Below, one piece after another: positions 15,897 to 23,858 of a DNA stretch of 64,000 nucleotides. The stretch comes from Streptomyces sp. NBC_00154 (GTDB lineage Bacteria > Actinomycetota > Actinomycetes > Streptomycetales > Streptomycetaceae). A program made the position numbers and the translations under genes. Where the stretch lies: positions 6,082,501-6,146,500 of the forward strand of contig NZ_JAPEMI010000001.1 of assembly GCF_026342835.1 (NCBI RefSeq). Reading direction: 5' to 3'. How positions within the stretch are numbered: the stretch's first letter is position 1; the number at the start of each line of letters is the position of its first letter. Below the pieces are notes generated by a model. The model was not told the DNA's origin, did not search any database, and saw only the letters and a list, made by a program, of their open reading frames with translations.

Positions 15897-17491
15897 CGGG
15901 CACTCCCGGCGGCGTCGTCGGCGGCGGCCGCGGAGTCGCGTTGCAGGGGGAGTTCGACCGTGAACACCGCGCCACCCTCGGGCAGGTTCGCCGCACTGAC
16001 GCGTCCTCCGTGCAGGTACACGTTCTCCGCCGTGATGGCCAGGCCCAGCCCGCTGCTCTCGCTTCTGGTCCGTGTGGTGCTCGCCTTGTAGAAGCGTTCG
16101 AAGATGTGCGGCATGGCTTCCTCGGCAATCCCCGGTCCGTTGTCGGTCACCTCGATGACGGCCCACGCCATGTCCGCCCGCTCCTTCCTCACGCCCATGC
16201 CCAGCCGCACCGGCGGCGCCCCGTGCCGCAGCGCGTTGCCGACCAGGTTGGCCATCACCACGTCGAGCCGGCGCGGGTCCACACGTGTCCTCAGCACGCC
16301 TGGTGGCGGCAGGTGGGTCTCCACCTGGCCCTGCCACCCCCGAGAGGCGAGGGTGTGCTGGACGAAATCGGCCAAGTCGATCTCGTCCAGGTTGAGTTCC
16401 GCCGCGCCCGCGTCGAAGCGGGAGATTTCCATCAGGTCTTGCACCAGCACGCTCAGCCGACTGGTCCCCTCACTGATGAGCTGCAACGCCTCGCCGGTCT
16501 CCTGGTCCAAGCGCAGCGCCTTCTCGTCCAGCACGTCGGTGACCGCCGACATCGCCGCCAGCGGCGTGCGCAGTTCATGGGAGACGTCCGCGACGAAGCG
16601 GCGCGCCTGGGCCTCCAGGCGCCGCAACTCCGCGACCGACTCCTCCAGTGCGGCAGCCGTGTGGTTGAAGGATCGCGAGAGGCCGGCCAGTTCGTCGGAG
16701 CCGTTGACGGCCAGCCGGACATCGAGGTGTCCCTCGGCCATCCGACGCGTCGCCCGGCGCAACGCCCGTACGGGACGGAGGACGCCGCTCGCGGCCAGCA
16801 GCGCCAGGACCACGGCGAGGCCCAGCGCCACCAGGGTGGCGTGTTCGATGGCGCTGACCATCGCTTCGACGTAAGCCTGTTCGGTGTTCTGCGGCACCAC
16901 CAGGTACATCACGAGCCCCGAGAGCTTGGACTCCGTGCCCTCGCCGGAGTTGTACGTGACCGGCATTCCGACGACGAGATAGGGATGCCCGTCGGTGTTC
17001 ACCCGCTGGAACACCGCGGCACGTGTGGTTCCCACGGACCGGCGCAGTTCAGGGCTCAGCTTGTTGGAGACGTCACCCGGCGTGTAGGCACGGAGGCTGC
17101 GGTACGTGGCCATTACCTGCCACCCTTGTGACTGGTTGGCGCGGAGCACCTGGTCCACCGCCACCTGCAAGTCGGACCGGCTCGGCGCCAGGGGAGTGTA
17201 GACAGCCACGGCGTCGACGCTGGTCCGGAACTGCCGGATGACGGCGTCCTGGCTCTGCTGCAGCACCCCCGTACGCGCCTCCCGGAAGGCGAGGGCTCCG
17301 GTGCTCAGGGCGCTGGCCACAGCCACCAGGGCGAAGGCCGCCACCAGGCGGGAGCGCAGGCCTCGCAGCGCAAGCGGTACCTGCGCCAGGACCGCCCGAA
17401 AGAACCCCGTCGGCCTGGATCCCTGCCCGGCTGCGACGGCCTCGCGTTTCCGTACGCCTTCTCGTGTCCGTACGGACCCCTGGCCACTCAC
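15893..17491 (-). CDS. Sensor histidine kinase, AfsQ2-like
   Basis: A 532-aa membrane kinase. A basic cytoplasmic N-tail is followed by a first transmembrane helix (about 42-66), an extracytoplasmic sensor of about 130 residues, a second helix (about 197-217), a HAMP segment (RRMAEGHLDVRL), the phospho-acceptor H-box VSHELRTPLAAM, N-box ANLVGNALRHG, G1 VTDNGPGIAEE and G2 SSGLGLAIT. All catalytic boxes are intact. GTG 17491 overlaps the regulator stop by 4 nt (GTGA). The AfsQ family couples wall and nutrient signals to antibiotic production in S. coelicolor; this locus may be the afsQ pair itself or a paralogue. Confidence 0.92.
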   Translation of the reverse strand: MSGQGSVRTREGVRKREAVAAGQGSRPTGFFRAVLAQVPLALRGLRSRLVAAFALVAVASALSTGALAFREARTGVLQQSQDAVIRQFRTSVDAVAVYTPLAPSRSDLQVAVDQVLRANQSQGWQVMATYRSLRAYTPGDVSNKLSPELRRSVGTTRAAVFQRVNTDGHPYLVVGMPVTYNSGEGTESKLSGLVMYLVVPQNTEQAYVEAMVSAIEHATLVALGLAVVLALLAASGVLRPVRALRRATRRMAEGHLDVRLAVNGSDELAGLSRSFNHTAAALEESVAELRRLEAQARRFVADVSHELRTPLAAMSAVTDVLDEKALRLDQETGEALQLISEGTSRLSVLVQDLMEISRFDAGAAELNLDEIDLADFVQHTLASRGWQGQVETHLPPPGVLRTRVDPRRLDVVMANLVGNALRHGAPPVRLGMGVRKERADMAWAVIEVTDNGPGIAEEAMPHIFERFYKASTTRTRSESSGLGLAITAENVYLHGGRVSAANLPEGGAVFTVELPLQRDSAAAADDAAGSAR

Positions 17492-18177
17492 TGGATACCG
17501 AAGCGGTAACCGAAGCCGCGAACGGTCTGGATGTACCGGGGATCCCCGCCCAGCTCCCCGAGCTTGCCGCGCAGTCGCTTCACACAGGCGTCCACGAGTC
17601 GTATGTCGCCGTGGTAGCTGTGTTCCCAGACCGCTTCCAGCAGCTGCTGGCGGCTGAACACCTGTCGGGGCGAGGCCGACAGGGTCAGCAACAGCCGAAG
17701 CTCGGAGGGGGCGAGGGCGATGGGTTCACCGCGGTGTGTCACCACGAGTCCGGCCCGGTCGATGACCAGCTCACCGTGCGACTCCGCCCTGGGGCGGACA
17801 GCGTCGGAGACCGACGCGTCCTGCCTGCGCAGTACGGCCCGTATTCGCGCGTCGAGCACCCGGGCCTGCACGGGCTTGACCACGTAGTCGTCAGCGCCGG
17901 CCTCCAGCCCCACGACCACGTCGATGTCGTCCCCCTTGGCGGTCACCATGATGATCGGCACTTGGTCGCGATCCCTGATCCGTCGACATACGTCGAGGCC
18001 GGACATGCCGGGCAGCATGAGGTCGAGTACGACGACGTCCGGATGGAAGGGGCGGAGCTGCTCCAACCCCTCTTCACCCGTTCCGGCGGCGCATACGTCA
18101 TGCCCCTGATGTCGCAGCGCCAGCTGGACGGCCTTGCGGACATCTGGGTCATCTTCGACAAGTAGGACTCGTGGCAC
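17488..18177 (-). CDS. OmpR-family response regulator, AfsQ1-like
   Basis: A 229-aa regulator with receiver and winged-helix domains. The phosphorylation site is Asp52 in VVVLDLMLPG, with acidic pocket Glu8/Asp9/Asp10 and the lysine in DDYVVKPVQARVLDAR. The DNA-binding half has ELRLLLTLSASPRQVFSRQQLL and RLVDACVKRLRGKLGE, closely resembling S. coelicolor AfsQ1 as I remember it. I chose GTG 18177 because it aligns with the AfsQ1 N-terminus; GTG 18192 is also possible, and neither has a good ribosome site. The S. coelicolor locus has sigQ divergent; here the divergent gene is a protease-like protein instead. Confidence 0.9.
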   Translation of the reverse strand: MPRVLLVEDDPDVRKAVQLALRHQGHDVCAAGTGEEGLEQLRPFHPDVVVLDLMLPGMSGLDVCRRIRDRDQVPIIMVTAKGDDIDVVVGLEAGADDYVVKPVQARVLDARIRAVLRRQDASVSDAVRPRAESHGELVIDRAGLVVTHRGEPIALAPSELRLLLTLSASPRQVFSRQQLLEAVWEHSYHGDIRLVDACVKRLRGKLGELGGDPRYIQTVRGFGYRFGIQ

Positions 18178-18393
18178 TTTGACAGTATGCACAGATCGTG
18201 TTCGGTGACTGTCCTGGAGGAGGGGCCCCTTCGGGAGCTGTTACAGAAAGATCACAACGGAAGGGGATGTGCGGGCGGTTTCAGGTCGGCGTGCCGTCGG
18301 GCGGACGACCTCGTCGAACCGGCCGGCCTGCCGGTAGTCCGGTCCGAATCGGCGGGAGTCGCCGGCAAACCGCTCGTTACTCTTTCGTGATCA

Positions 18394-18432
18394 TCCGAAC
18401 CAATGGCGATCATCTGACATGACCAGTCTCGG
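18394..18432 (+). repeat. 39-bp degenerate direct repeat, copy A
   Basis: This segment aligns without gaps to 19532-19570 (about 28 of 39 identical), sharing TCCGAACCA, GGC-ATCA-CTG and CCAGTCT-GG in the same order and orientation. Copy A lies just before the protease-like gene and overlaps its probable promoter; copy B lies about 200 bases after it. Confidence 0.5.
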
Positions 18433-18437
18433 CTGCC

Positions 18438-19325
18438 ATGCATTCGGCACGAGAGCGGGAATCCGCACCGCCCACCGGCAGAGCAGTGGCCTCCCACCGC
18501 GGTGGCCGTCAGTACCGGTCCGCCCACCGCCGGGGCCGTCCGCGCCGCCGGCGCCGACGCTATCTGGTCGGCATGCTGGCGGCCGCCGGCCTGCTCGGCT
18601 CCGCGGTGTTCTTCCTGGACGGCGGACGAAGCGACGCGTCGAGCAGTGCACCGCGCCCGCGGAGCACCGCGCACATCACCCCGACGCCCACGCCGACGCC
18701 CACCCCGATGCCGACGCCCACCCCGACGCCGACTCCCGCCAGGATCGACGTCCCCTCGACGGGCACCGGCACGTTCGTCACCGCGCGTGCGAGTGGCGCG
18801 AAAGTCGGTCATGGTTCGCATCTGCTCCGCTACGTGGTGCAGGTCGAGACCGGGCTCGACATCTCGCCGGCCCAAGCGGCGAACGAGATCGCCGACATAC
18901 TTGCCGCCCCCCGGGGCTGGACCCAGAACGGGGTTTCCTCGTTCCAGTTGGTGAGCGCGGGGGAGCCCTACGACCTCAAGGTGAAGATCGCGACACCGGG
19001 AACGGCGGACGCCCTGTGCTGGGCAGGCATCCACCAGGACACCCAAGGTGAGTACAACTGCGAGATTCGCAACGGCGTGGTGGTGAACCTCAAGCGCTGG
19101 GTCAAGGGCTCGCCCACGTTCAACGGTCCGATCCATGACTACAGGGCGCTGATCATCAACCACGAGATGGGGCACTTCCTCGGCCACACGCACATGACCT
19201 GCGCAGGTCCCGGCCAACTGGCCCCTGTGATGATGCAACAGATCAAGGGCCTGCACGGATGCATCGCCAACGCCTGGCCCTACGACAAGAGTGGTCACTT
19301 CGTCTCCGGGCCGCACATGTCGTGA
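18438..19325 (+). CDS. Secreted or membrane-anchored zinc-protease-like protein (DUF3152-like)
   Basis: A 295-aa protein. A basic Arg-rich N-terminus is followed by one hydrophobic helix (about 42-60, signal anchor), a Thr-Pro repeat linker (81-100), and a globular domain ending in NHEMGHFLGHTH. This fits HExxHxxGxxH (His242, Glu243, His246, His252), with a later VMM resembling a Met-turn. I place it with the DUF3152 family from memory. Cysteines at 194, 208 and near the C-terminus could form disulfides outside the cell. ATG 18438 lacks a ribosome site; CAGTCT 8 nt upstream may give a leaderless message. It is divergent from the AfsQ-like operon and may be a target of it. Confidence 0.8.
   Translation: MHSARERESAPPTGRAVASHRGGRQYRSAHRRGRPRRRRRRYLVGMLAAAGLLGSAVFFLDGGRSDASSSAPRPRSTAHITPTPTPTPTPMPTPTPTPTPARIDVPSTGTGTFVTARASGAKVGHGSHLLRYVVQVETGLDISPAQAANEIADILAAPRGWTQNGVSSFQLVSAGEPYDLKVKIATPGTADALCWAGIHQDTQGEYNCEIRNGVVVNLKRWVKGSPTFNGPIHDYRALIINHEMGHFLGHTHMTCAGPGQLAPVMMQQIKGLHGCIANAWPYDKSGHFVSGPHMS
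18681..18735 (+). repeat. CCGACGCCCACC-type tandem repeat encoding Thr-Pro
   Basis: A low-complexity run within the protease-like gene encodes alternating Thr and Pro from residue 81 to 100, broken once by Met. It is a wall-spanning or glycosylated linker rather than an independent DNA element, and it is prone to length variation. Confidence 0.8.
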
Positions 19326-19640
19326 ACGGGCGGCGACCAGTCGTCTCCCCTGACGTCGCGGGGCCGGCGGGAGATGATCGCGGCTGCTGCGAGCCCCCTC
19401 ATACGCTCCGTCGGCCGGCAAGCCGCGCCTGGCCCACTGACGGTGCGCACTCGGATCGGGCCGCTTTGCGGCCCGGGTCGGGGCAACACCTGGCGGGCAG
19501 CCGGAAAACCGGCATTACAGCTTGGTCATAGTCCGAACCAGCGGCCATCACCTGCGGATTCCAGTCTTGGACTCAGTGACAACGCCCTGGTCGTCAAGGC
19601 CGGCGGAAGAGCGGGGTCTGAAGGGCCGAGTCTGCCCGAA
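19326..19640. other. Intergenic stretch between the protease-like gene and the diacylglycerol kinase-like gene
   Basis: No coding frame with normal amino-acid balance is seen. The stretch contains hairpin-forming GC-rich segments and, at 19532-19570, copy B of the 39-bp repeat found upstream of the protease-like gene. It may be what remains of a second promoter or gene copy. Confidence 0.5.
19532..19570 (+). repeat. 39-bp degenerate direct repeat, copy B
   Basis: This is the partner of 18394-18432, with the same orientation and the same conserved blocks (TCCGAACCA, ATCA-CTG, CCAGTCT). Here it has no start codon at the equivalent distance, so it is a decayed or regulatory copy. Confidence 0.5.
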
Positions 19641-21032
19641 TCAGCTGTCGCGGCCGCCATGAACCAGCCCCGAGGCGGGAGGCTCGTGCTGTTCCCGGCC
19701 CAGCGCCAGCCGTGCCACGCGCGGCCAGTCGGCCGCCGCCCCGCTGATCCGCGGCGCGTGGGGGCGACGGCGCGGCACGCGGACCCGGAGTGCCCCGGGC
19801 GCGCTGCGGCACACGACGGGTGACGGCAGAACGACATGTTCTCCGTCGATGCCGACAGGGAGGGTGTCCGTGTCGGCTTCGACGACGACCATGCCGGCGC
19901 TCAGCCGGACGAGTCCCCCGGACCGCCGCGGACCGCGCACCATGCGCGCCGCCTGAGCGGTGTTGCCGACCCGCACGCACACGACACCGAGCAGTCCCGA
20001 GTCCAGCCGCTCCCTGCGCCCCGGATGGGCCGCGTCGACGGCACGTCCGTAGGGATTGTTGCTCACGAGCAGCGCCTGAAGTGCATCGACGTACGTCCGG
20101 TCGGCCCGCGTCCGCAGTCTGGGCGCGTCCTCGCCGGTGAGGAGGCCGGGGAGGGTTCGCAGGGTTGTGCGGGCTTTGGCATCCCGGTACGCGGGGTCGG
20201 TGACGACGGACGCGTACGTGCCGAACGAGGCGTTGTTGACGAAGACTCGGTCCGCGGCGTACCCGAGGTCGATGCGGAGTTCGACACCGAGGGTCAGGGC
20301 TTCCAGGGCGGCCGCCGGATCGTCACGGTCGAGGCCGAGATCGAGGGCGAAGTGGTTGCGGGTGCCGGCGGGAATCACCACGAACGGCAGGTCGTGGCGC
20401 GCCGCGACCTCGGCCACCAGCGCCTGGGTGCCGTCGCCGCCCGCCACCGCCAGCAGATCGGCCCCCTCGGCGACGGCCTGCCGGGCCAGCCCGGCGACAT
20501 CTTGGCCTGCGTCGAGCAGGGCCACCCGGCAGCCTGCAGCCCGGGCCTTCTCGACCAGGTCGAAACGTCCCACCTTGCCGCCGCCGGAGCGCGGATTCAT
20601 AAGGACCCAGGGGGCGTGGGGCGCCTCGGCGACAGCCTGTTCGGACGCGGTGTGACCACGTGTCAGGGCCGTCCGTGCCGCCGTGACGGCCAGCAGCCAC
20701 AGGCCCAGGGACAGCAAGGCCGGCCCCAGCATGCCGAACGTGGCATACAGGGCGAGGACAGCGACCGGCGCGGTCACCGACAGAGCCGCCCCGAGGGCAC
20801 GGAGCGCACCGGTGTGCGCCAGGGTCCACCACACCCCGACGGCGGCGAGTGCCAGTGCGACTATGCCGGCCAGCGCCCACAGAACGCTCCGCAGCCCGGC
20901 GGCGACGAGCGGCACCAGGATGCTGCCCAGCAGGGCGAGCACGGCGAGGCGGGCGCGTCCGGCGTCGCCCTCGCGCGAGGTCGAGGCCCTTGCCTTTCGC
21001 CCCCTGCTGATATCCCCGCTCTGTGGCCCCAC
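19641..21032 (-). CDS. Membrane-associated diacylglycerol/lipid kinase-family protein
   Basis: A 463-aa protein. The N-terminal third has about four hydrophobic helices (near 28-50, 52-70, 80-100 and 102-120). It is followed by a DAGK catalytic domain with PRSGGGK (nucleotide loop), LAVAGGDGTQALVAEV (GGDGT motif), PAGTRNHFALDLGLDRDD and NNASFGTYA, all typical of bacterial lipid kinases. It should phosphorylate a lipid such as diacylglycerol at the membrane. The start is uncertain: GTG 21032 is the first in frame and no ribosome site is clear. The gene lies among small membrane proteins of unknown function. Confidence 0.85.
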   Translation of the reverse strand: MGPQSGDISRGRKARASTSREGDAGRARLAVLALLGSILVPLVAAGLRSVLWALAGIVALALAAVGVWWTLAHTGALRALGAALSVTAPVAVLALYATFGMLGPALLSLGLWLLAVTAARTALTRGHTASEQAVAEAPHAPWVLMNPRSGGGKVGRFDLVEKARAAGCRVALLDAGQDVAGLARQAVAEGADLLAVAGGDGTQALVAEVAARHDLPFVVIPAGTRNHFALDLGLDRDDPAAALEALTLGVELRIDLGYAADRVFVNNASFGTYASVVTDPAYRDAKARTTLRTLPGLLTGEDAPRLRTRADRTYVDALQALLVSNNPYGRAVDAAHPGRRERLDSGLLGVVCVRVGNTAQAARMVRGPRRSGGLVRLSAGMVVVEADTDTLPVGIDGEHVVLPSPVVCRSAPGALRVRVPRRRPHAPRISGAAADWPRVARLALGREQHEPPASGLVHGGRDS

Positions 21033-21054
21033 TTGTCGGCCCTCCGCTTCCGTC

Positions 21055-21204
21055 TCACGCCTTGTGCGTCGGACGTTCCTCCGACAGGTCGTGGATGTTG
21101 CCGCGCTGAGCCACGCTCAGGGCCCAGATGATGAAGCCCGACATCGCGATCATCACGACCGGCCACACCGGCTAGTACGGCAGGGAGAGGAAGTTGGCGA
21201 TGAT
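21055..21204 (-). pseudogene. Remnant of a DUF7144-like membrane protein
   Basis: Reading the minus strand from 21204 gives IIANFLSLPY, then an in-frame TAG, then PVWPVVMIAMSGFIIWALS and a polar tail ending at TGA 21055-21057. This is the C-terminal half of the family represented intact at 12208-12654 (NFLWLPYYPLW...IVWAL). The second Tyr of the LPYYP motif is now a stop. The upstream part is missing: an ATG at 21238 leads, out of frame, into the fragment within 35 bases, which suggests a deletion of most of the gene. Confidence 0.75.
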
Positions 21205-21268
21205 CCGTGTGTGCCGGCCGGGTGTGTGTCGAGGTCATCTCGAGCCTCGATCCGTGGTGTGTGAATGG

Positions 21269-21733
21269 TCAGTGGCCGGAGGCGGAGGTCGGGCCCGCGT
21301 GCTCTGCCGGGCTGCCGTGTCCGGTCAGCACCAGTTCCTTCGCCCTGCGGAACTCCTCGTCCGTGATGCCGCCCCGGTCACGGATCTCCGACAGCCTGGC
21401 GAGCTCGTCGACGCTGCTGGACCGGCCGTCGGCCGCCGTCTTCCTGATATAGGCGTTGAACTCCTCCCGCTGCGCTCGCGCGTGCGCAGCCTCCCTGTGG
21501 CCCATGTTCCTGCCCCGGGCGATCACGTAGACGAACACGCCCAGGAAGGGCAGGACGATGCAGAGCACCAGCCAGCCGGTCTTGACCCAGCCGCTCATCG
21601 TGTCGTCGCGGAAGATGTCGGTGAAGATCCGGAAGAGCAGGACGAACCACATGATCCAAAGGAAGATCCAGAGCATGGTCCAGAAGGCGCCCAGCAGGGG
21701 GTAGTCGTACGCGAGGTAGGTCTGCGCGCTCAT
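21269..21733 (-). CDS. Membrane protein with PLDc_N-like helices and a SHOCT domain
   Basis: A 154-aa protein. Two transmembrane helices (about 15-36 and 50-70), with WIMWFVLLFRIFTDIFRDD and the glycine-rich second span GWLVLCIVLPFLGVFVYVIARG, match PLDc_N-type modules. The C-terminus carries a SHOCT segment, ELARLSEIRDRGGITDEEFR, usually an oligomerisation or protein-contact element. ATG 21733 has CGGAGGA 6 nt upstream. The family is common in Streptomyces near stress genes; no enzymatic residues are present. Confidence 0.88.
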   Translation of the reverse strand: MSAQTYLAYDYPLLGAFWTMLWIFLWIMWFVLLFRIFTDIFRDDTMSGWVKTGWLVLCIVLPFLGVFVYVIARGRNMGHREAAHARAQREEFNAYIRKTAADGRSSSVDELARLSEIRDRGGITDEEFRRAKELVLTGHGSPAEHAGPTSASGH

Positions 21734-21813
21734 GTCCGTCCTCCGCTCCGGGCGCGGGCCCGGCAGCCGTTCTCTGGCACCTTCAGCGTGCCCACGGTTC
21801 CGTCGGCGCGGCC

Positions 21814-21915
21814 TCACCCGGCGCGGGTGAGGGCGGAGGGCGTCGGCGAGCGAACGGGTTGCCGGTTCGCGGGTCCGCCGGAGTCCGGCGGACCAGAGGA
21901 CATGGTCGGGGCCAT
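21814..21915 (-). CDS. Possible 33-aa Pro/Ser-rich small protein
   Basis: ATG 21915 has AAGGAGC 7 nt upstream and opens a 33-codon frame, MAPTMSSGPPDSGGPANRQP and onward, ending in TGA at 21814. It starts 26 nt after the stop of the four-helix membrane protein gene. The good ribosome site is the main support. The sequence is low-complexity and disordered, and GC-rich DNA often yields such frames, so translation is uncertain. Confidence 0.35.
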   Translation of the reverse strand: MAPTMSSGPPDSGGPANRQPVRSPTPSALTRAG

Positions 21916-21941
21916 GGCTGCTCCTTCCGCGACCGGTGCGG

Positions 21942-22601
21942 TCAGGCCGTGGCGGCGGGCGTGCCTGGTGTGTGAGGGCGTGCTCGGCGGAACGCGGCCC
22001 GCCAGGCGAGGGCGACCACCGCCTCGGCCAGACCGAGCAGGATCAGCCAGAGGCCGAGCAGCCGGGTCAGGGCCCGGGCCGACTCGGTCGGCAGGGCGAG
22101 GACCACGATCCCCGCGACGATGGCGAGCACCGCCGCTCCCAGGACGACGCCGCGGTGCGGCAGGTCCTCGGCCGTGAGGGCCGTGTAGAGGGTGAGGATC
22201 CCGGACACGAGCCAGACGACCCCGACGACCAGCGAGAGCGCGGCGATCGTCTGCAGCGGGTTGCGCAGGCAGAGGACCCCGGCCAGGACGTACAGCACCG
22301 CCAGCAGGAGCCCGGGCAGCCGTTCGTGCCCCTGACGTGCGAAGACGGCTACGAACCGGAATGCTCCGGTCGCCAGTAGGTACAGGCCGACGAGGACGGC
22401 CAGGACGTGCAAGGTCGCCTCTGGCCAGACCATGACCAGGACGCCCGGTACGAGCGTCGCGACAGCCGAGCCCAGGAGCCAGGTCCAGGAACCGCCGAGC
22501 CGTGTGAGCGCGTATGCGGTTCCATCCCCCGGACTGGGGACCTCCCCGTCGGGCTGGTGTTCCGGCCCGGTAGGCGATGACGAGTTGCGCGGCATGGTCA
22601 T
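21942..22601 (-). CDS. DUF308/HdeD-like multi-span membrane protein
   Basis: A 219-aa protein with a polar 30-residue N-tail and about six transmembrane helices in three hairpins. The repeated pattern (LLGSAVATLVPGVLVMVWP, VLAVLVGLYLLATGAFRF, LVVGVVWLVSGILTLY) is typical of the HdeD/DUF308 family, which in enterobacteria is linked to acid resistance. Start ATG 22601 is preceded by GGAGGAGG; a second ATG two codons on is also possible. The surrounding small membrane genes suggest an envelope-stress group. Confidence 0.85.
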   Translation of the reverse strand: MTMPRNSSSPTGPEHQPDGEVPSPGDGTAYALTRLGGSWTWLLGSAVATLVPGVLVMVWPEATLHVLAVLVGLYLLATGAFRFVAVFARQGHERLPGLLLAVLYVLAGVLCLRNPLQTIAALSLVVGVVWLVSGILTLYTALTAEDLPHRGVVLGAAVLAIVAGIVVLALPTESARALTRLLGLWLILLGLAEAVVALAWRAAFRRARPHTPGTPAATA

Positions 22602-22994
22602 GGGTCCTCCTCCCGTGGAACGGCCGGACGCCTTCGCATCCGCCGCCGGGCGGTGTGGGTGGGAATCCAAGCGGTGTGCGGGAACCGCCGCCGGGGCGGT
22701 GTGCGTAGGACGCCGGGCGGTGCGCGTGCACGAGAGACGGTGTGCTGTGCGCAGCCCCTCTGGCTTCACTGTCACGCCTGCCACCGGGTGCCGGATCACC
22801 CGCCACGGGTGATCTGTCGGCGCATCGCGCGGCCCCACGCCGTGGCCTGAAATCGCGCCGTGCGCCGGGCGGGCCGGGCGGGCCGGGCGGGACTCTGCGA
22901 CTCGGCCCAGGCCCCCCGGACATACGGGGCGGTGGTGGGCGGAGCCGCCCTGAGGCGAGAGGTCGTGCACGACGGCCCTCATCGCCCGCCACTC
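22602..22994. other. 393-base intergenic stretch with short G/C repeats
   Basis: No convincing gene is seen; frames here read as Arg/Pro/Gly-rich shadow peptide. A 9-bp unit GGGCGGGCC is repeated almost three times from about 22867 to 22891, and GCGGTGTGCG-like words recur between 22670 and 22750. The stretch presumably contains the promoter of the DUF308-like gene, but no consensus elements were recognised. Confidence 0.5.
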
Positions 22995-23192
22995 TCATTC
23001 CGGCACCTGCCGCATCTCCATGACGCGCAGACCCAGCGACTGGCAGCGAGTCAGCAGGCCGTACAGATGAGCCTCGTCCACGACCGTGCCGAAAAGGACG
23101 GTCTGGCCGGACATCACCACGTGGTCCAGCTCCGGGAACGCGTTGGCCAGCGTCTCCGAGAGGTGTCCCTCGACTCGGATCTCGTAACGCAC
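22995..23192 (-). CDS. Conserved small protein of 65 aa
   Basis: GTG 23192 has GGGAGGA about 7 nt upstream and gives VRYEIRVEGHLSETLANAFP, continuing to residue 65. The predicted pattern is beta-alpha-beta-alpha (LDHVVMSGQTVLFGTVVDEA, then LYGLLTRCQSLGLRVMEMRQ), reminiscent of small ferredoxin-fold or ACT-like proteins. I have seen similar short actinobacterial proteins annotated only as hypothetical. No function is proposed. Confidence 0.75.
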   Translation of the reverse strand: MRYEIRVEGHLSETLANAFPELDHVVMSGQTVLFGTVVDEAHLYGLLTRCQSLGLRVMEMRQVPE

Positions 23193-23317
23193 GAGCGGTC
23201 CTCCCACCGGACTTACCTGGACGCTCTTCACCTACTGGCTCGGGACAGGCGGACGGCGCCCGTCCCTGCGATCCTCCGCCGCTGCGTACCTCACGGACCT
23301 CACCCCGTGCAGGTGAC

Positions 23318-23839
23318 TCAATGAGTCAGAAAGATCTTGAAAGAGATGATCAGCAGGCCCAGCAGCAGGTTGACCGACGCGGTGATGGCCACCAGTCGCC
23401 GTGAGGCGCCGGCACGGTGGGCCGCGGCGACGGACCAGCCCACCTGCCCTGCGACGGCTACGGACAGTGCCAGCCAGAGGGCACCGCGTACGTCCAGCCC
23501 CAGGAGCGGGCTGACGGCCACCGCGGCGGCCGGCGGGACAGCGGCCTTGACGATCGGCCACTCGGCACGGCACACGAGCAGGATCCCCCGACGGTCCGGA
23601 GCGTGCCGGGCGAGCCGTGCTCCGAACAGATGGGCATGTACGTGTGCGATCCAGAACACCACGCCGGTGAGCAGCAGCACCAGGACCAGCTCGACGCGGG
23701 GGAACGACCCCAGGGAGCCGACACCGATCACCACGGAGGCCGCGAGCATGGAGCCGTAGACGCCACCCGTGTAGTCGGCGCGTGCCCGGTATTCGGCACG
23801 GCGCGCCTTCCGGTCCGTCGGCCCGCCCTCGGCTCTCAT
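23318..23839 (-). CDS. Membrane protein of unknown function, downstream of an MFS gene
   Basis: A 173-aa protein with an Arg-rich N-tail (RKARRAEYRARADYTGGVYG) and about five transmembrane helices, including VIGVGSLGSFPRVELVLVLL, VFWIAHVHAHLFGARLARH and a C-terminal LLLGLLIISFKIFLTH. The HVHAHLFG segment inside or next to a helix is its most distinctive feature and could bind a metal. ATG 23839 lies 19 nt after the MFS stop, so the two are likely an operon; GTG 23848 is an alternative start. The family is not recognised with certainty. Confidence 0.72.
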   Translation of the reverse strand: MRAEGGPTDRKARRAEYRARADYTGGVYGSMLAASVVIGVGSLGSFPRVELVLVLLLTGVVFWIAHVHAHLFGARLARHAPDRRGILLVCRAEWPIVKAAVPPAAAVAVSPLLGLDVRGALWLALSVAVAGQVGWSVAAAHRAGASRRLVAITASVNLLLGLLIISFKIFLTH

Positions 23840-23858
23840 CCTGTACACCGGTGGCCCC

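Noticed and set aside
18394..18432. ECF sigma (GGAAC-type) promoter for the protease-like gene
   Set aside because: GAAC and GTC-like elements are present but 23 bases apart, too far for an ECF promoter.
18681..18735. Short tandem repeat considered as a CRISPR-like or VNTR element
   Set aside because: The units are 6-12 bp without spacers and simply encode a Thr-Pro linker.
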